A program made the position numbers and the translations under genes. This document shows positions 1-12,191 of a DNA stretch of 64,000 nucleotides, piece after piece. The DNA is from Pteria penguin. Taxonomy: Eukaryota > Mollusca > Bivalvia > Pterioida > Pteriidae. The stretch is from contig CM068580.1 in NCBI GenBank assembly GCA_035048485.1, positions 40,785,585 through 40,849,584 of the forward strand, in the 5' to 3' direction. Each line of letters begins with the position of its first letter. The stretch's first letter is position 1. Below the pieces are notes generated by a model, which worked only from the letters and a program-made list of their open reading frames with translations, ran no database searches and was not told the DNA's origin.

Positions 1-574
1 TGTAATCATTTTTACCTTCTTTTCTCTAAATCTAAATCTGCCTTTTCAAATGACTAATATAATAATAAAATATTTTCGAATTTAATTTCAGTATCTAACA
101 AAACATGGGAGGGGGATTTGCAATCAAGTCAACTGTTTATCGGAATTACTGTGTTTCAACTACCGGTATTCCAAATATGCAGGAACATTCCACTAGTCTT
201 TCCAATTTCGTGACCAAATAGTTAAAAGAAATTCTGAATGCATATATTTCCATACACTTAGGAGCTTTGACAAAAACATTAAATACATTTCACTTTTTCA
301 TGATATGCCGATTTTGTGGTTACACAGTTTTAGGGCAGCCATTACGAGGGTCACATGCAGCACTAGTCGACATCATGAGCTCACCGCAAAATGTTGACAG
401 CGATTACTAAATAGTACTAGCATGATAAGGCTATCAATGGATAGATTTCCACATAGTTCAGTATGTATGTACATGTGTGTATATGTATGTACATATCTAT
501 AAATTGCATTAGTTTGTTTATTGAGAAACTACAGCAGTATAGGCAAAATCTTTGAGAGAGTAAAGGCGCATCGC

Positions 575-576
<2 letters not shown>

Positions 577-605
<29 letters not shown>
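577..605. repeat. (AG)n microsatellite
   Basis: An uninterrupted run of about 14 AG dinucleotides. It produces a false serine/leucine-rich frame on the minus strand. Confidence 0.95.
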
Positions 606-609
<4 letters not shown>

Positions 610-2486
610 AACTCTGATGGAACCGGCCACTGACGAAACGTTAACACGTAAATATTAAACACTATAAAATAGATTACACTTGCCATTATCCGTTAGGTGA
701 AAGATTCTTGGGTGTAACGCAAGCAATAAAAGTCATTATGTGTAACTTCGGGTCGTAACACAAATTGTTCGTTACCACAAACCCCGTCTCAAATTCTACG
801 GTATATAGTTTCCTACCACAGAATCCCATCTATCAAATTTAAGATGAAGGTACTTTTCGACAATTAAAAAGACATTTGAAATCGAATTAGTTACAAAACA
901 ACGTAGACACTTCATTGAAACAACATTTTATTGAATATGGTATCATATGATGTTAAGGAAAGAGTAAACGATATTGAGAAAAATGATTCTATATTAAAGT
1001 ATATTTTGATGTCCTCAAGAAATATTTATTTAGTTCCCAGTATGCTTTGAAGCTATGCACGCTATTCATGCCATTTATCGTATATAATGACTATACTATA
1101 ATTCAAACCATAGATCTATACTGTACATTTACAAATTCAACAACATTTTTCTATTCACTTTGATTTTCCAATTCGACAACTCCTAGATAAAGAAATAAAT
1201 GAGTTAAACGTGGTCAGAAAGGCGATAAAAACCAAAGTCCAAAATGACAAAACCCGTTCCATTAAAACACCAATACAATATTGCCATATCACTATTCCTA
1301 TCAGCAGTCCCGGTATATTTAGGTTATTTCAAATCCTTCACAATACCTGTTACTCTTAAAGATAACCATGGAAGGAAAGTGCCACTTGATTTCGACTATT
1401 GATTTTGGCAAATGATTGGTGTGTGAGACTTCATAAGACATCCGGGTAACTTTGAAATACCCCGACTCAAAGTAGAAAAAAAAAAAAACTTTAATGTCAC
1501 AAAGAAATTTCGCTGCCGTTTTGATTTGAAAGGATATATTACGTAGATTACCTGTGGTAAAACAAAGTGCGCGTTTTGCGGAGCGAACAGTTCTTTCGAC
1601 CGCATGTAAACTAAACGCTGCACCAGTTGTCCGATACAATGATTTTATTGATCGCCAATCAATCAATCGTGTGTATGCAACAATTACGACTTTGTTTTAA
1701 ATTAAATCGAATACCCCTAGTCAATTTTCTATGACAAATTTAATATTCTTATCGTTATGAACGTAATTGGTTATATCTTGGATTAGAAACAAGTATACAT
1801 ACAAGACATCTGAACACATTAATATTACCGTTTTAATACGAACTGCCAATCGATACCACTGTATCGAAATATCAAGTACGGCGTCTTTTAATGTTTGTAA
1901 GTTATTACAAAATGTATTTCTTGTATTTTAATTCGCCCCTTGACACATAGGATAATTAGACGTCTAACAAATAAAAATAAACTTCATAATAATCGAAATC
2001 TGCAAATATGATAAACAGTAAATTGAAACACATACGTTTGATTAAAAATACTGCCTTATACGCACAAGCCTACTTGGAACTGATGTAACTGTAATATCGT
2101 CGTTTATTGATTCGGAAAAAAGGCAGAAAACAATTATTTGAGAGTAACACTGAATAAGATGTGAACTTGAAGCAATGAGTGTATACCCCGGATATTTCTA
2201 ATTCAGAGAATCGATAACAGAGCTAGCCGACGGTTCTCCGAGATAACCATGTAGAATGGAGAGGGTAAGGCAGGAAACACCAATCGTAATGAGGAAGGAC
2301 AAATATAACTAATACTGACTCCATCGTCCTTTTTCATATTGGACAAAACATGCGTCTTTTATAAGACTACATATAGCATACATCATCAGTGTATGCAAGA
2401 CTCAAATATATGAAAGCAAAATCAGGACATTTCCCCCCGATATTTGTCATATTTGTCTTATTCTTCATGAGTCAATAATACTCTCT

Positions 2487-2750
2487 CATTCTCTCGTGTG
2501 TATGTGCAGTATGAAAATAAACACAATGTTACTTGGGAAATCTAACTCCAAAATTTTGTATGCAGGAAATAAATTTCTGTAAATCATCATAATTATATAT
2601 ATAGTCATTCTCTCTCTCTCTCTCTCTCATGTATATGTGCAGTATGACAATAACAACAATATTTCACTTCTTGGAAGTCTGACTCCAAATTCAATATTTG
2701 TATGCAGTAAAATAATTTCTTTAAATCATCTTAATTATATATAAAATAAT
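2487..2750. repeat. Two-copy tandem duplication of about 130 bp with a (CT)n core
   Basis: The block from about 2487 to 2602 is repeated with roughly 80% identity from about 2612 to 2750. Both copies carry the same order of landmarks: a CT-rich start, GTGCAGTATGA, CTCCAAA, TTTGTATGCAG, AAATCATC, and a terminal TTATATAT. The second copy starts with a (CT)n run at 2609-2629. No coding signal. Confidence 0.8.
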
Positions 2751-3715
2751 TACACAAAAAGAAAGAGTGTCTGTTTGTAAAGTGATTACGAAAATAAAAA
2801 TCAAAAATCAAATTTAATGCAAATTATGAATACACAAGTAATTCTGAACGACTGAAGTTTACAATTTATATAAATTAACAATTCATACAAAAAACACAAA
2901 TATAGATAAATTTCATTTCACTGAATTAATATTTCTTATCATATCTTGGTAATATTTTTTTCAAGAAATATTTTCACAGACTATATTGTTTAAAACATAC
3001 TGACAATAGTACATTCACTACTTATTCGTTTGTATACCTGTAACTTCAGGAGTTAAAAATATATATCCTCTTCTCTGTAAAAATTTACACTACATAATAA
3101 CTACACAGTAATATAAAATTATTGTAATTCCTTCGTATAAAACATATCCAGTAATTCCATTGATATCATATATTCCGTTTTCTTTGCCCCGAATCTCTTT
3201 AAAGTTGTGTATTGCTCTTGACAAGTTTGTTCGACTGGGGTATAAGCCCCGCCCACTTTGCGTGACGTAGCTACGTACCGTGTTACCCCTTTATATATCG
3301 AATAGCAAATAAATGAAACTTCTTCGGGTTTTATTTTCTATATAATTTGGTCTTGTTTACCATCACAAATTCACTATATTTAGCATTTGCCGTTCACTTA
3401 AGTAAAATTAGCAATACGAAATAAACAAACGAAAGGAAAGAGAAAACACATGATCAGACAAGTAACGGAGGTCGACGACTCGGTCTAAATCATATATATC
3501 CATATGGCAGGGAAGAAACTTCATATTTATAATGATAACTTACCTCTCTTTTATTTCGTATCCTCACATTACGCGGAAAGTAAGAAATTACAACTGTCAT
3601 CAATACTTTTCGTAACTTTTCTTTTCAGCGGAAGTTCCTTCTCGTTAACTATAAAATGGCGCATGTCAACAAATGGTTTCTAGATCATCATATATGGGAG
3701 TTATTCCTCTTTCTC

Positions 3716-3733
3716 CCTCTCTCTCTCTCTCTT
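3716..3733. repeat. Short (CT)n tract
   Basis: CT dinucleotide run inside a 62-codon frame starting at 3656 that has no other protein-like feature. Confidence 0.85.
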
Positions 3734-3949
3734 TCTTTTTCTTTCCTCATTATTAATATTATTTTTATCAGGATTAAAAGGAAACCATTATTACTGCTTG
3801 CAATAACGTATAATACGCTAATAATAAGCAACACAGATAATTAATTCTATATAGATCTAGACATGGCTGGCATGACGTCTTTCTTTTTTATTGATTTCTA
3901 CATGTTACAAGATCTATAACTCTATTAACGGATCCACCATAAGCATTGA

Positions 3950-4105
3950 GAGATTTGTTACGTGCCACGTTTACCGTGACACGAGGCCTCGGTTTTACAC
4001 CGATGGCAGGACACCAATTTGCCCAAGACGGGAGTCAAACCCAAGACCTTTCAATCACAAGTCGAACCTCCATCAACTAAGCTACACCGGCTCTGTAGTT
4101 CCTTG
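3950..4105 (-). mobile_element. tRNA-derived SINE (family 1), degraded
   Basis: On the minus strand this reads as the common SINE of this window: a tRNA-like head (GCCGGTGTAGCTTAGTTGA), then a B-box-like region with TTTGGGTTTGACTCCCG, then the body with a CACGGTAAACGTGGCACGTAA-type segment. The same order occurs at 33765, 37694 and 46335 on the plus strand. It lacks the 3' tail and has several indels, so it is an old copy. Confidence 0.75.
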
Positions 4106-4703
4106 AATACGGAGGTTGCAGCTACAGTAACATCTACAGACAAGCATTATTGTTATGATGATTATGATTATGACGTAAGTTGTCCACAGAGAAGTGCCCA
4201 CATCGAGAACAATGTATTTGGTAAGTGCCTCAATGCAAACCGCGACGGACCTTTGTAGTTGCGATACTCTGATAAACAAATTGAGAATATAACATGAACA
4301 TGACAGAATTTCTAGGGATAAAAGTATACAGAGTCACGATTATTTTAAAAGTCAACAACGACTTGATGAAAGAGCCAAAATGCATAATTTAATAAAGAGA
4401 GAAGAGGTGTAAACATAAGATAATGTTTGACAATTTTAAGATTTCATGAAATGTGAACGACATATATGCAGACAAATACAAAGGAGCAATGCTAAGATAA
4501 TAAATATGCTTGCGATGAGAACCACTAAATTTTCATTTAATCTGATAGATTAATTTGATACGTTGGTTTTATAAATAATGCTACTGGCGTCTATTAGATA
4601 GCCGTCATTAGAGCAGCGATTAAGGGGTTCGTGATCCGAAATTCATGGATTGGACCTCACCGTGGCTTGACCAATCTCTTAGATGACATTGATAACGAGG
4701 TTT

Positions 4704-4851
4704 CATACAAAGACAATCTAATTAAAACGCGACTTGTACATCGTTCATCTACGATATTCTCCATGTACAAGATCTTACAGCTGACCTCGAACCGGCGGTT
4801 GTAAGATTGAACGATGTATAAGTCGCGTTTTAATAGAATTGCATACAAAGA
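4704..4851. mobile_element. 128-bp MITE with inverted ends and 10-bp target duplication
   Basis: The interval 4714-4841 folds back on itself. Arms of about 35 bp share TTAAAACGCGACTT and ACATCGTTCA in opposite orientation, at 4714-4750 and 4806-4841. It is flanked on both sides by the same decamer CATACAAAGA (4704-4713 and 4842-4851). The size, inverted ends and flanking direct repeat together mark a non-autonomous DNA transposon. A 9-10-bp duplication is typical of Mutator-like elements, but the superfamily cannot be fixed without a transposase. Confidence 0.75.
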
Positions 4852-5144
4852 TGTTTTAACTTTTATTAATTGGTATAGAGTACATCTATATTACACACTA
4901 AGTATACTTCATACAATTCAAACGATGATTTATATACATATTGTATAATGATGTTTTCGTAAAATCAATATATATCATGTTAAAAAAGAAAGGAAAAAAG
5001 AAAGACAGACAGACACAAAAGAAAGAACCCGAAGACTTTCGACCTTCCATGCTAAACTTTGGGTAAATCGAAAGTTTTAAATGCAATTCTTTTGCAAATC
5101 GAAATTATCTTCATTTTGATTAATTTTAAAACATTGGAAATGTA

Positions 5145-5325
5145 TTAATACTGGTAGTGTACCAGTTACCGGCTAAGACCACTATTCACGTGATTTTCTG
5201 CAATACCTGGGGTATAAATATTACATATGAAAATTTCGTCAATTCACGTTTTGAATACACTTAGTAATGCAGTAGCCGGTAACTGGTTTTAGCCAGGGAC
5301 TGATCCTTCGCCAGTATGTATAATA
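5145..5325. mobile_element. Small inverted-repeat element
   Basis: ACCAGTTACCGGCTA at 5161-5175 recurs as its exact reverse complement at 5273-5287. Weaker outer complementarity (ATACTGG near 5149, CCAGTAT near 5311) suggests the ends of a roughly 170-bp foldback element. The interior is AT-rich and has no coding potential. No target duplication is clear. Confidence 0.6.
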
Positions 5326-5509
5326 TAACCGTTAACACATATTTTTGGAAAATATTTCCATGTCGCATGTGCATTTTACATTGAATCAAGAAGATTGTAT
5401 ATTTAATGATATTACCTTAGAAAACAACTTTATTTTAATTATTCCCGATTTTCACTTTTCAGTTCTTGCTATACTGATATGTATTATATATAATAACAAG
5501 ATGTGCTTG

Positions 5510-5720
5510 TGCCCCGGCGACAAAAAATCCCAAACAAGACAAATTCTGATATATAGGTCAAAGGTCACGAGGTCAATAACATTAGTGTAATTTGAAAGGG
5601 CTTTATAAGTAGAGTGTGCATGCCAAATATGAAATCTATATCTCTCACGGTTCAAAAGTTATGGCAAAGGTTAAAGTTGACAACAGACAGACAAACAATC
5701 AGGTAGGTCAAAAGCAATAT
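5510..5720. repeat. Dispersed repeat, same family as 45097-45400 (opposite strand)
   Basis: The segment ending in GTTAAAGTTGACAACAGACAG is the reverse complement of the block beginning near 45119. The shared landmarks in order are AGGTCA, GAAAGGGCTT, CAAATATGAA, CTCTCACGG/ATTCAAAAGT and the GTTGACAACAGACAG end. No coding capacity was seen. Confidence 0.7.
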
Positions 5721-5724
5721 CCCC

Positions 5725-8060
5725 CCGATCTATTGTGTGTTTATGTATATGCGTTGTACGATCAATGTAGAAATAATTACATTATGATATAATGAACGAT
5801 AAAATACATGCATTACATCATAGTAATATATAACAAGAAACAAAAATATAAAATTTTCCTCTCAATGCCGACACATTAGGTAAGTTTAATTACTGTCAAA
5901 TACAAATACACGTACATCCATAAAACGAAATGTGCAATGAAATTGCTTCAAGATTACTCTCAAAGCTTGATAATGGCTTAGTTGCAAACCTACATACGGT
6001 TCCTATATATCAGTTATATAACTATGAAACTGTATTTTTGTAAAGAGAAAAATAATCCCGATCAGCCAATTACAACAAGCCACGAGACATCTCTTTGATT
6101 CGATCATTTATTTGGAGGTATACTTGTCGGATAAATATCACACCAAGAAAAAAAATAAAACCCCTGATTGCATATATAAATATTCTTAAAACCAAGACAT
6201 TATCTGTAGTGTCATAGATCAGCAGTTTCCAGAAAATCCCCGATTAATTCTGGTATTCTCTAATCACTAAAACAAGTTTCAAAAATGCATCTTTCTTCTC
6301 TAACAGTTCTTCCAGAAGTGCTGCATGGTGAAGTCACCATAGTCACGTGATTGATAAAAACCAAAGATTATCCAAAAAAGTCTTAAAAGAAATAATATTG
6401 ATTTACCTGTATTACGGCATAATCATTTTTCTTCAATTGGACAAATGATAACACATTTATATACAAAAACTAATTTCAAGAGAAGAAATTAAACTTAACT
6501 AATTAGATACTTCGTTTAAAATCGGCAATTTACGATGCCAGGAAGAATATATTTCCGGGGAATTAAGGTACGGCCATCGAGGTCTCAAGTTACGACATTC
6601 CCCTCTCTGTAATCTCATTAACTCGGACAGTCAGAATAAACATATGCCAACCGAAATACGTGATTAAGTATAACGATAATGTCAAAACTTGCTGACTAGA
6701 GAGAATTAAGATTACATATAAAATAACGAAGTTTTACACACGCACGCACAAGAAAAATAATATTAAAAATTGTCACTGGACAATTGCATATTTTACATTT
6801 ACAATCCACACAAAATACTTCCCGTAAAGAAGAAAACGCACCCTCTTCATACTGTTAATGTTTTACTAAATGCTTTAAATATTTGATTATATTTACTTAC
6901 AATTTTTTCTCTAGAAAGGTACAATAATCGGCTTACCTGCACAATGAATCTAATATTCTTTTTTCTCTGTTTTTTAGTTCGGGGGAATTCCAAAATGTAT
7001 CCATTGAAGTAATACTTCCGTGCAAGTCAGCTCGAGAATTGAAATACCTATGAAAATTTACATTCATACTAGACTTGTGTTAGTGTTAATTTTTTTTTCT
7101 CACCAATCCTATCAATGTCTAGAAAAGGTGAAATATGTCAATAGCCATAAATCCAGGAAATACAAAGGGAAAAAAATTACCGAAATATCTCAGAAATCAT
7201 AAAGGCGACAAAAGGAAAGGTGCAACATTTGTAAATAATCTAAAAAAATGATTCATAGAGAGGGAAATATAGAGGGAAAATTTTCATAAATCTTAGAGGT
7301 GACAAAAGAAAGGATCGTTTGAGTCAAAGGTTTGGAGAGAAAATTCTCGCTGTGAACACTAAAGCACCACAATTTTTAAAGACAGTCATTTGAAATGAAT
7401 GAGAATAGTAATTCAGTTTTGTGTAGTTAAAAATTGTATTGGTTCTTCTAGCAGTATAGAGCCAAGGACATCCAGAAACATGGATAAACCTTGGTTAATA
7501 ATATCTGCAAATCCTCATATTTATAATACAAATACATTTATGCAAGTCAATAGAAAATCACGCTATATTAGGTACACACCTGGCCCGCAAAACTTTATAT
7601 ATCTGCATTAAAGAGTTCCTAAAATCAGATGCAGTTGATGACAAGAAAGATAACACTGATTTAGTGATGAACAAAGCTGCAGGATTGACAGGAATGTTGC
7701 AAATACAGATTTTCTTGGTCTTTTCACAGAACGGTTTATATGGAAAAGTTTCAATTTATTTGCGTTATTCGGGTGATTATGTAGTCAATACATTTTATTT
7801 CTAGTATGAAGAGAAAATATCTGCCAGAAAAGAAGACATTAAGTAATGTGTTGTTTTTGCCTATACATGGCAATGAAAATGTCTGAATCAGTCAATCAGT
7901 TAGATCTTCATTTGGTAACCACATCAGACGTCACTATGAGTCTCTATGGTAGACCATAAGAAAAAAACCTGATTCAGTTTTGAAGCAAATCTATCCTAAA
8001 ACTGAGTAAGTAAGATGTGACTTTAAATAATGATAATAATAATAATGAGAATTAATAGAT
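5725..8060. other. No gene recognised
   Basis: AT-rich anonymous DNA. Around 7160-7310 two diverged copies of a roughly 90-bp segment share GGCGACAAAAGGAAAGG / GGTGACAAAAGAAAGG. No exon, RNA gene or transposon protein is supported. Confidence 0.55.
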
Positions 8061-8066
8061 CTTAGC

Positions 8067-8130
8067 GTTAAAAACTGACCCACGGGTCAGTTTTTAACAT
8101 TGAAAACTGACCCGCGGTTCAGATTTCAAT
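8067..8130. repeat. Two adjacent palindromes
   Basis: The first (8067-8098) has perfect 15-bp arms, GTTAAAAACTGACCC and its complement, separated by two bases. The second (8099-8130) abuts it, shares the AAAACTGACCCG core, and is an imperfect 32-bp palindrome centred on CCGCGG. Each could form a stable cruciform or RNA hairpin. No flanking gene explains them. Confidence 0.85.
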
Positions 8131-8499
8131 GGGGTCACTTTTTAATGTTATACCGGCACCACAAACTGAGAAAATACTTAAGTCATAATTTCAAATTCTT
8201 CTGATCAGCTATGAATTAATAGCTGGGATTTGGATTTTATTGAGTTTTATTCTATCAATAAATAAGATTAAACCATTCTGCATAACAATTTATTTGAACG
8301 TTTGATAATGGAATAAATTAAAATTATGATTATTTAATAATCTGTCTGTATTACGTACCTTGTGCATACATCAGTCACTGGATTTTTCCTTCATATATTC
8401 ATGTATATATGTTCTTCCTATATACTGTATGGCATCTGAATAAATTGAATTGATTGGTTTGATTAAACGGCTTACTGGTCGGACTACTTTCCCATCACC

Positions 8500-9420
8500 C
8501 ACTCCCTCATTGCTGATGCACAGTTTGGTTTTTAGATCTTCTTTAGGTACTACTGGTGCTATTTTTGCTGTACAACCTATCATTAATAAATATCTTTCAA
8601 AGAAAAAGAGATTGTATAGCTGTTTTGTTGATTTTAAACATGCGTTCGATACTGTAGATAGAGTGAATCTATGTAAGAAAATTTTCTTGTTGGGAAAAAG
8701 GGGCAAACCTCTAAAAGTTTTACGTTCATTGTATAATAATATCAAGTCATGTGTTCTTTTAGAAGGGAATTTATCAGATTTCTTTGTTAATAATCTTGGC
8801 GTTTTACAAGGGGAGATAATTTCTCCTCTCCTTTTTCCTTATATGTCAACGACAGTGAGAATGAATTTTTGATCAAGGGAAATGCTCCTATAGACCTCCA
8901 AGTGTTATCCCTCTTTTTATTAATGTATGCGAATGATATGGTTATGTTAGCCCAGTCGGCTTCTGATTTACAACTTATGTTGAATTCAGTGCAAAATTAC
9001 CAGATGACACATGGTATAACATGAATGAGCAAATTGAAGTAGTATATATCGTGGTCTCATTGAATTTTAACGGTAAATTTAACCTCACCCTATTTGATAC
9101 TTACGTTGGAAGTGTTGCTAACTATGGCAATGGAATTTGGGGAGCTCATTCTGCTCCAGATATAGAAAAAGTCCATATAATTTTTTGTAAAAGTACACTT
9201 GGAGTCAAAAGATCTACTCCAAATGCAGTCATATATTGTGAATTGGGGAGATTACCTATGCGATGTGTGAGAAAATTACGTATATTGAAATTGGCTGAAA
9301 CTTTGGTCAACAAAAAACTGCATTTTAAAATCATGCTTTGACTTCATGTGTAATGAATTGAATATTAATCACAACTGCAAAAATTGGGCACAGGGGTAAC
9401 CTTACATTGAGAAATTCCCA
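8500..9420 (+). pseudogene. Truncated LINE reverse-transcriptase fragment
   Basis: The translated pieces match, in order, the RT and C-terminal region of the LINE at 47.9-52.5 kb. At 8503-8870 lie DAQFGF, then INKYLSKKKRLYSCFVDF, the catalytic-region HAFDTVDR and GVLQGEIISPLLF. At 8885-8990 is a YANDMVML-like relic of the YADD box. At 9050-9341 are LNFNGKF, LFDTYVGSVANYG, SAPDIEKVH and ELGRLPM. Compared with the larger copy, roughly 30 codons after NGKF are deleted and the endonuclease is absent. The A of YADD is kept but the first D is changed to N. Several frameshifts make it non-functional. Confidence 0.85.
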
Positions 9421-10585
9421 AGACCTAATCCATAATAGACTAGTAATACGTCAATAGGTAAAAGAAACAAAGAAACAAAGAAAGGTGAAAAGAGAGGGAT
9501 AGCTAGCGATTCTGATCAACGAATAAATTAAAACAACAAAGGTTCCACCATTGTTTTAAGTAATAAAGTTATCAATTCTGTAACATATGAATGGCAGATA
9601 GCCCAGTGTAAGGTATATATCTTTAAATGTTGGAGAATTTAGGAATAATATGTTTTTTATGCTTTTTTGTTTGCTTGATTTCGGTTTTGTTTTTTTCTCT
9701 CTCTCTATTTTCACTGTAGTTTCTATTCTGCATCAGTGATACCGAAATGGGGTAAAGAGTGTAATACTTAAAGATTAAGTCCTCGTTGCTATGGAAGACG
9801 TGTAATAACATTTCATGGTGAACATTTATCAAGATGCCTGGGATGAGTATGCGCATCGTCGGTCGATATGGTTGATCAGTTCATAGATCCTCCTTTCACA
9901 CTTATTGTGAGAACACTATTAGCATTCAATACTCAGTGGCTTAATTTCAGAGAAAAGAAAACTGAGAATTCAACCTGAAAATGCTAATGATACAAAGTAA
10001 TTTTTAAAAAATGTATTTTTAAAATACATGCATAAGAAAATAAATTCTCTTACAAGTAATAAATAAACGAATGTGGTATAAAAGTAGTTTATTTTTCTGT
10101 TTGCTTGTAAAATAAACGGATAAAGATACAATGTATTTGTAAAGTACAATTAGACAAGAAAAAAAAAGGTTAGATGTCGATAATAACTTATACAAATCAA
10201 AGGCTTGAAGAGCCACAAAGGTGTCGAGCTAAATTTGAATTAAAGCTGTCAAAAGTAGCAGAAATTGACCATGCAGTGGTGTTCATCACTTTTGTTGAAT
10301 TCCGATAATTTTTGGAATAGAGTAAAGATTAAAGCTTAAACACCAACAGCCATATATCATATAATATCAAAATGTGAATGAAAGTTGTCAGTGGGCAACA
10401 TAGCTCTCCGGTGGGTCTTTGTCATAAGGATAGATGTATGGTAAACAGTTTCTTGATGGGGTCCGTTGTCATGAGGAAGTCAAGGGTTATAAGTGATATG
10501 AATTATGACACCATAACATTTTATTGTTCTTTACGTCAGTCTTGTAGAAATATGTCAAATGTCTTATCGCAAAGAATGTACATGT
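9421..10585. other. No gene recognised
   Basis: AT-rich DNA after the LINE fragment. Short AAAGAAAC repeats lie near 9465-9485. Nothing else is supported. Confidence 0.5.
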
Positions 10586-10589
10586 GAAA

Positions 10590-10645
10590 TCAATCGAACA
10601 CCATCGCCAATTTTTTACAAAGATAGAAATGGACGAGTTGTTACC
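10590..10645 (+). repeat. Dispersed repeat, copy 1 of 3
   Basis: The string around ACACCATCGCCAATTTTTTAC and AGAAATGGACGAGTTGTTAC recurs at 36755-36830 on the plus strand and at 44858-44930 on the minus strand. The three copies are about 80% identical in the shared core. Function unknown. Confidence 0.65.
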
Positions 10646-11308
10646 ATTGCCTGTAAAATATGGAAGCCTTATGCTTAATTTGTTTTAAGATATGGTCTAG
10701 GTTACAGATTTTGTCTACGCTACTAACACTGACACTAGGGCTATCAGCTTCTATATATCGTTCAAACTCATTATTCGGTCGTTTATCGTATGTGCACATG
10801 TGTAAGGACTACGTAACGCCATGCCGTTCACCGTAATGACGCAAGCCGATGGTGAATCTCAATCGCACTTTATCGGTTGATTTGGAATAAAAACTTCACA
10901 TGTGAGTTCTACTTAATTTATTTTTCATGCATTCAATCCAAAATTCTGTCTTAATTTATGCTATCATCCTTTATATCCGCATTAAATTTTGTAGGCGACT
11001 TGAAAACTTTCTCAGCTGCCATTTTCTTTGCCGTCGTGGGAACTTTTCCAAATATGGGGAAGACCATGTGATAAATACACATCATCTTTATTTAAGATAG
11101 ACTGGCGTTACTTGCTCTTGCTTGCTATCGCTGCGCGAAGAGACAAGTGACCGCCGCCATTCTGTAGACAGTAGAGTCTATTCCCTCTCCAGCTAGTGTT
11201 ATTTATAGCACAGGCGCCAGATGCGGCAAGGGCAGACAACAAGCTGTACACACTGCGTGTAGATATTTTTAAAATTCGTCTGCAGTAGCATACACAGCAT
11301 TAGTTTCA

Positions 11309-11885
11309 GTATTTCGCCTTTCCCCACACTTGTTTACTATTTGGTCATTTCGTTATGTGTGGGGAGGGCTTCAGTTCCTTCCCATACGGTCCTGTGGCGC
11401 AGGCCGATTGTGATACACAATCGCACTATTCTGTATTATATACAGGGAATAAACTTCAAAATCTATGTAAATCTAGCTAACAATAGATAATTTTGTATGT
11501 ACTAAAATGATCCATCATAGCAGGGACGTATGTGTTATATACGTCCCTGATCATAGTTTTATTTTTTTCGCGATTGTATTCGAAAGCGGTCTGAAAACTT
11601 ACGATTTCATGGAAATTGGGGGGAGGCGAAAGTTTTTAAATCTTTGGATAATACCGTCTTTAAAAGATACTTTGTAGAAAAAAAAAATGTTGTACTATTA
11701 AAAAAAATCATTGAATATAAAGAGGATTTATAATTTCGTGACGTTGTTTTCTAAATATACCAAAAAGTGCGATTATGTTTCACAATCGGCCTGCGCCACA
11801 GGACCGTATGGGAAGGAACTGAAGCCCTCCACACCTCCATACACATAACGAAATGACCAAATAGTAAACAAGTATGGGGAAGCTC
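11309..11885. mobile_element. Foldback: about 115-bp inverted arms around a 340-bp loop
   Basis: The left arm (11309-11427) and right arm (11765-11885) are about 90% identical in opposite orientation, sharing TTTACTATTTGGTCATTTCG and TCCTTCCCATACGGTCCTG. The arms end in a GCCGATTGTGA...CACAATCGCACT motif. The high identity suggests a recent inverted duplication. The loop contains a perfect 11-bp-arm hairpin at 11521-11549. No transposase is encoded. Confidence 0.8.
11521..11549. repeat. Perfect hairpin, 11-bp arms, 7-bp loop
   Basis: CAGGGACGTAT at 11521-11531 pairs exactly with ATACGTCCCTG at 11539-11549. It sits in the loop of the larger foldback. It is not followed by a T-run, and no transcript is implied. 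Confidence 0.85.
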
Positions 11886-11961
11886 GTGATGTTTAGCCGC
11901 GGGGATGTAATTAATTTTGTCGATAGTTGTTGATTCTAGGGTAAATGAACAAAGCAAAACG

Positions 11962-12126
11962 TACGAAAGCCTACTGAGCTCATTTGGTAGGAAGAAAAAA
12001 AATTTTTTCGCATAATTACGCGAAACTATCGCGTTATAACGCGAAACTATCTCGTTAATACGCGAAACTCTCGCGTTATAACGCGAAACTATCGCGTTAT
12101 TACGCGAAACTTTTGCGTTATTACGC
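11962..12126. repeat. Left terminal inverted repeat with 21-bp tandem array
   Basis: Positions 11962-11995 are the unique tip. Positions 12010-12126 are about five head-to-tail 21-bp units, each containing CGCGAAACT and a CGTTATAACG or CGTTATTACG centre. The array is the reverse complement of the one at 15117-15216. It is open in one minus-strand frame only because 21 is a multiple of three. Confidence 0.9.
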
Positions 12127-12191
12127 CAATTGTGTTTAAAAAGGAAAACTATCACTATTCTCCCTTTCAGTCGTCTCGAAGTGCTTTCATT

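Larger units (their letters stand above)
1..3640. other. No gene recognised; AT-rich intergenic sequence
   Basis: No open frame here resembles a known protein and none can be chained by splice sites. The stretch holds an (AG)n tract, a tandem duplication around 2.5-2.75 kb and otherwise unremarkable AT-rich DNA. A short GC-box-like patch (CCCGCCCAC near 3246) lies next to a 12-base palindrome ACGTAGCTACGT and a TATATA. It could be a promoter, but no gene follows that I can identify. Confidence 0.6.

Noticed and set aside
8371..8745. 124-codon minus-strand frame
   Set aside because: Antisense of the LINE RT fragment, which is the recognisable coding strand.
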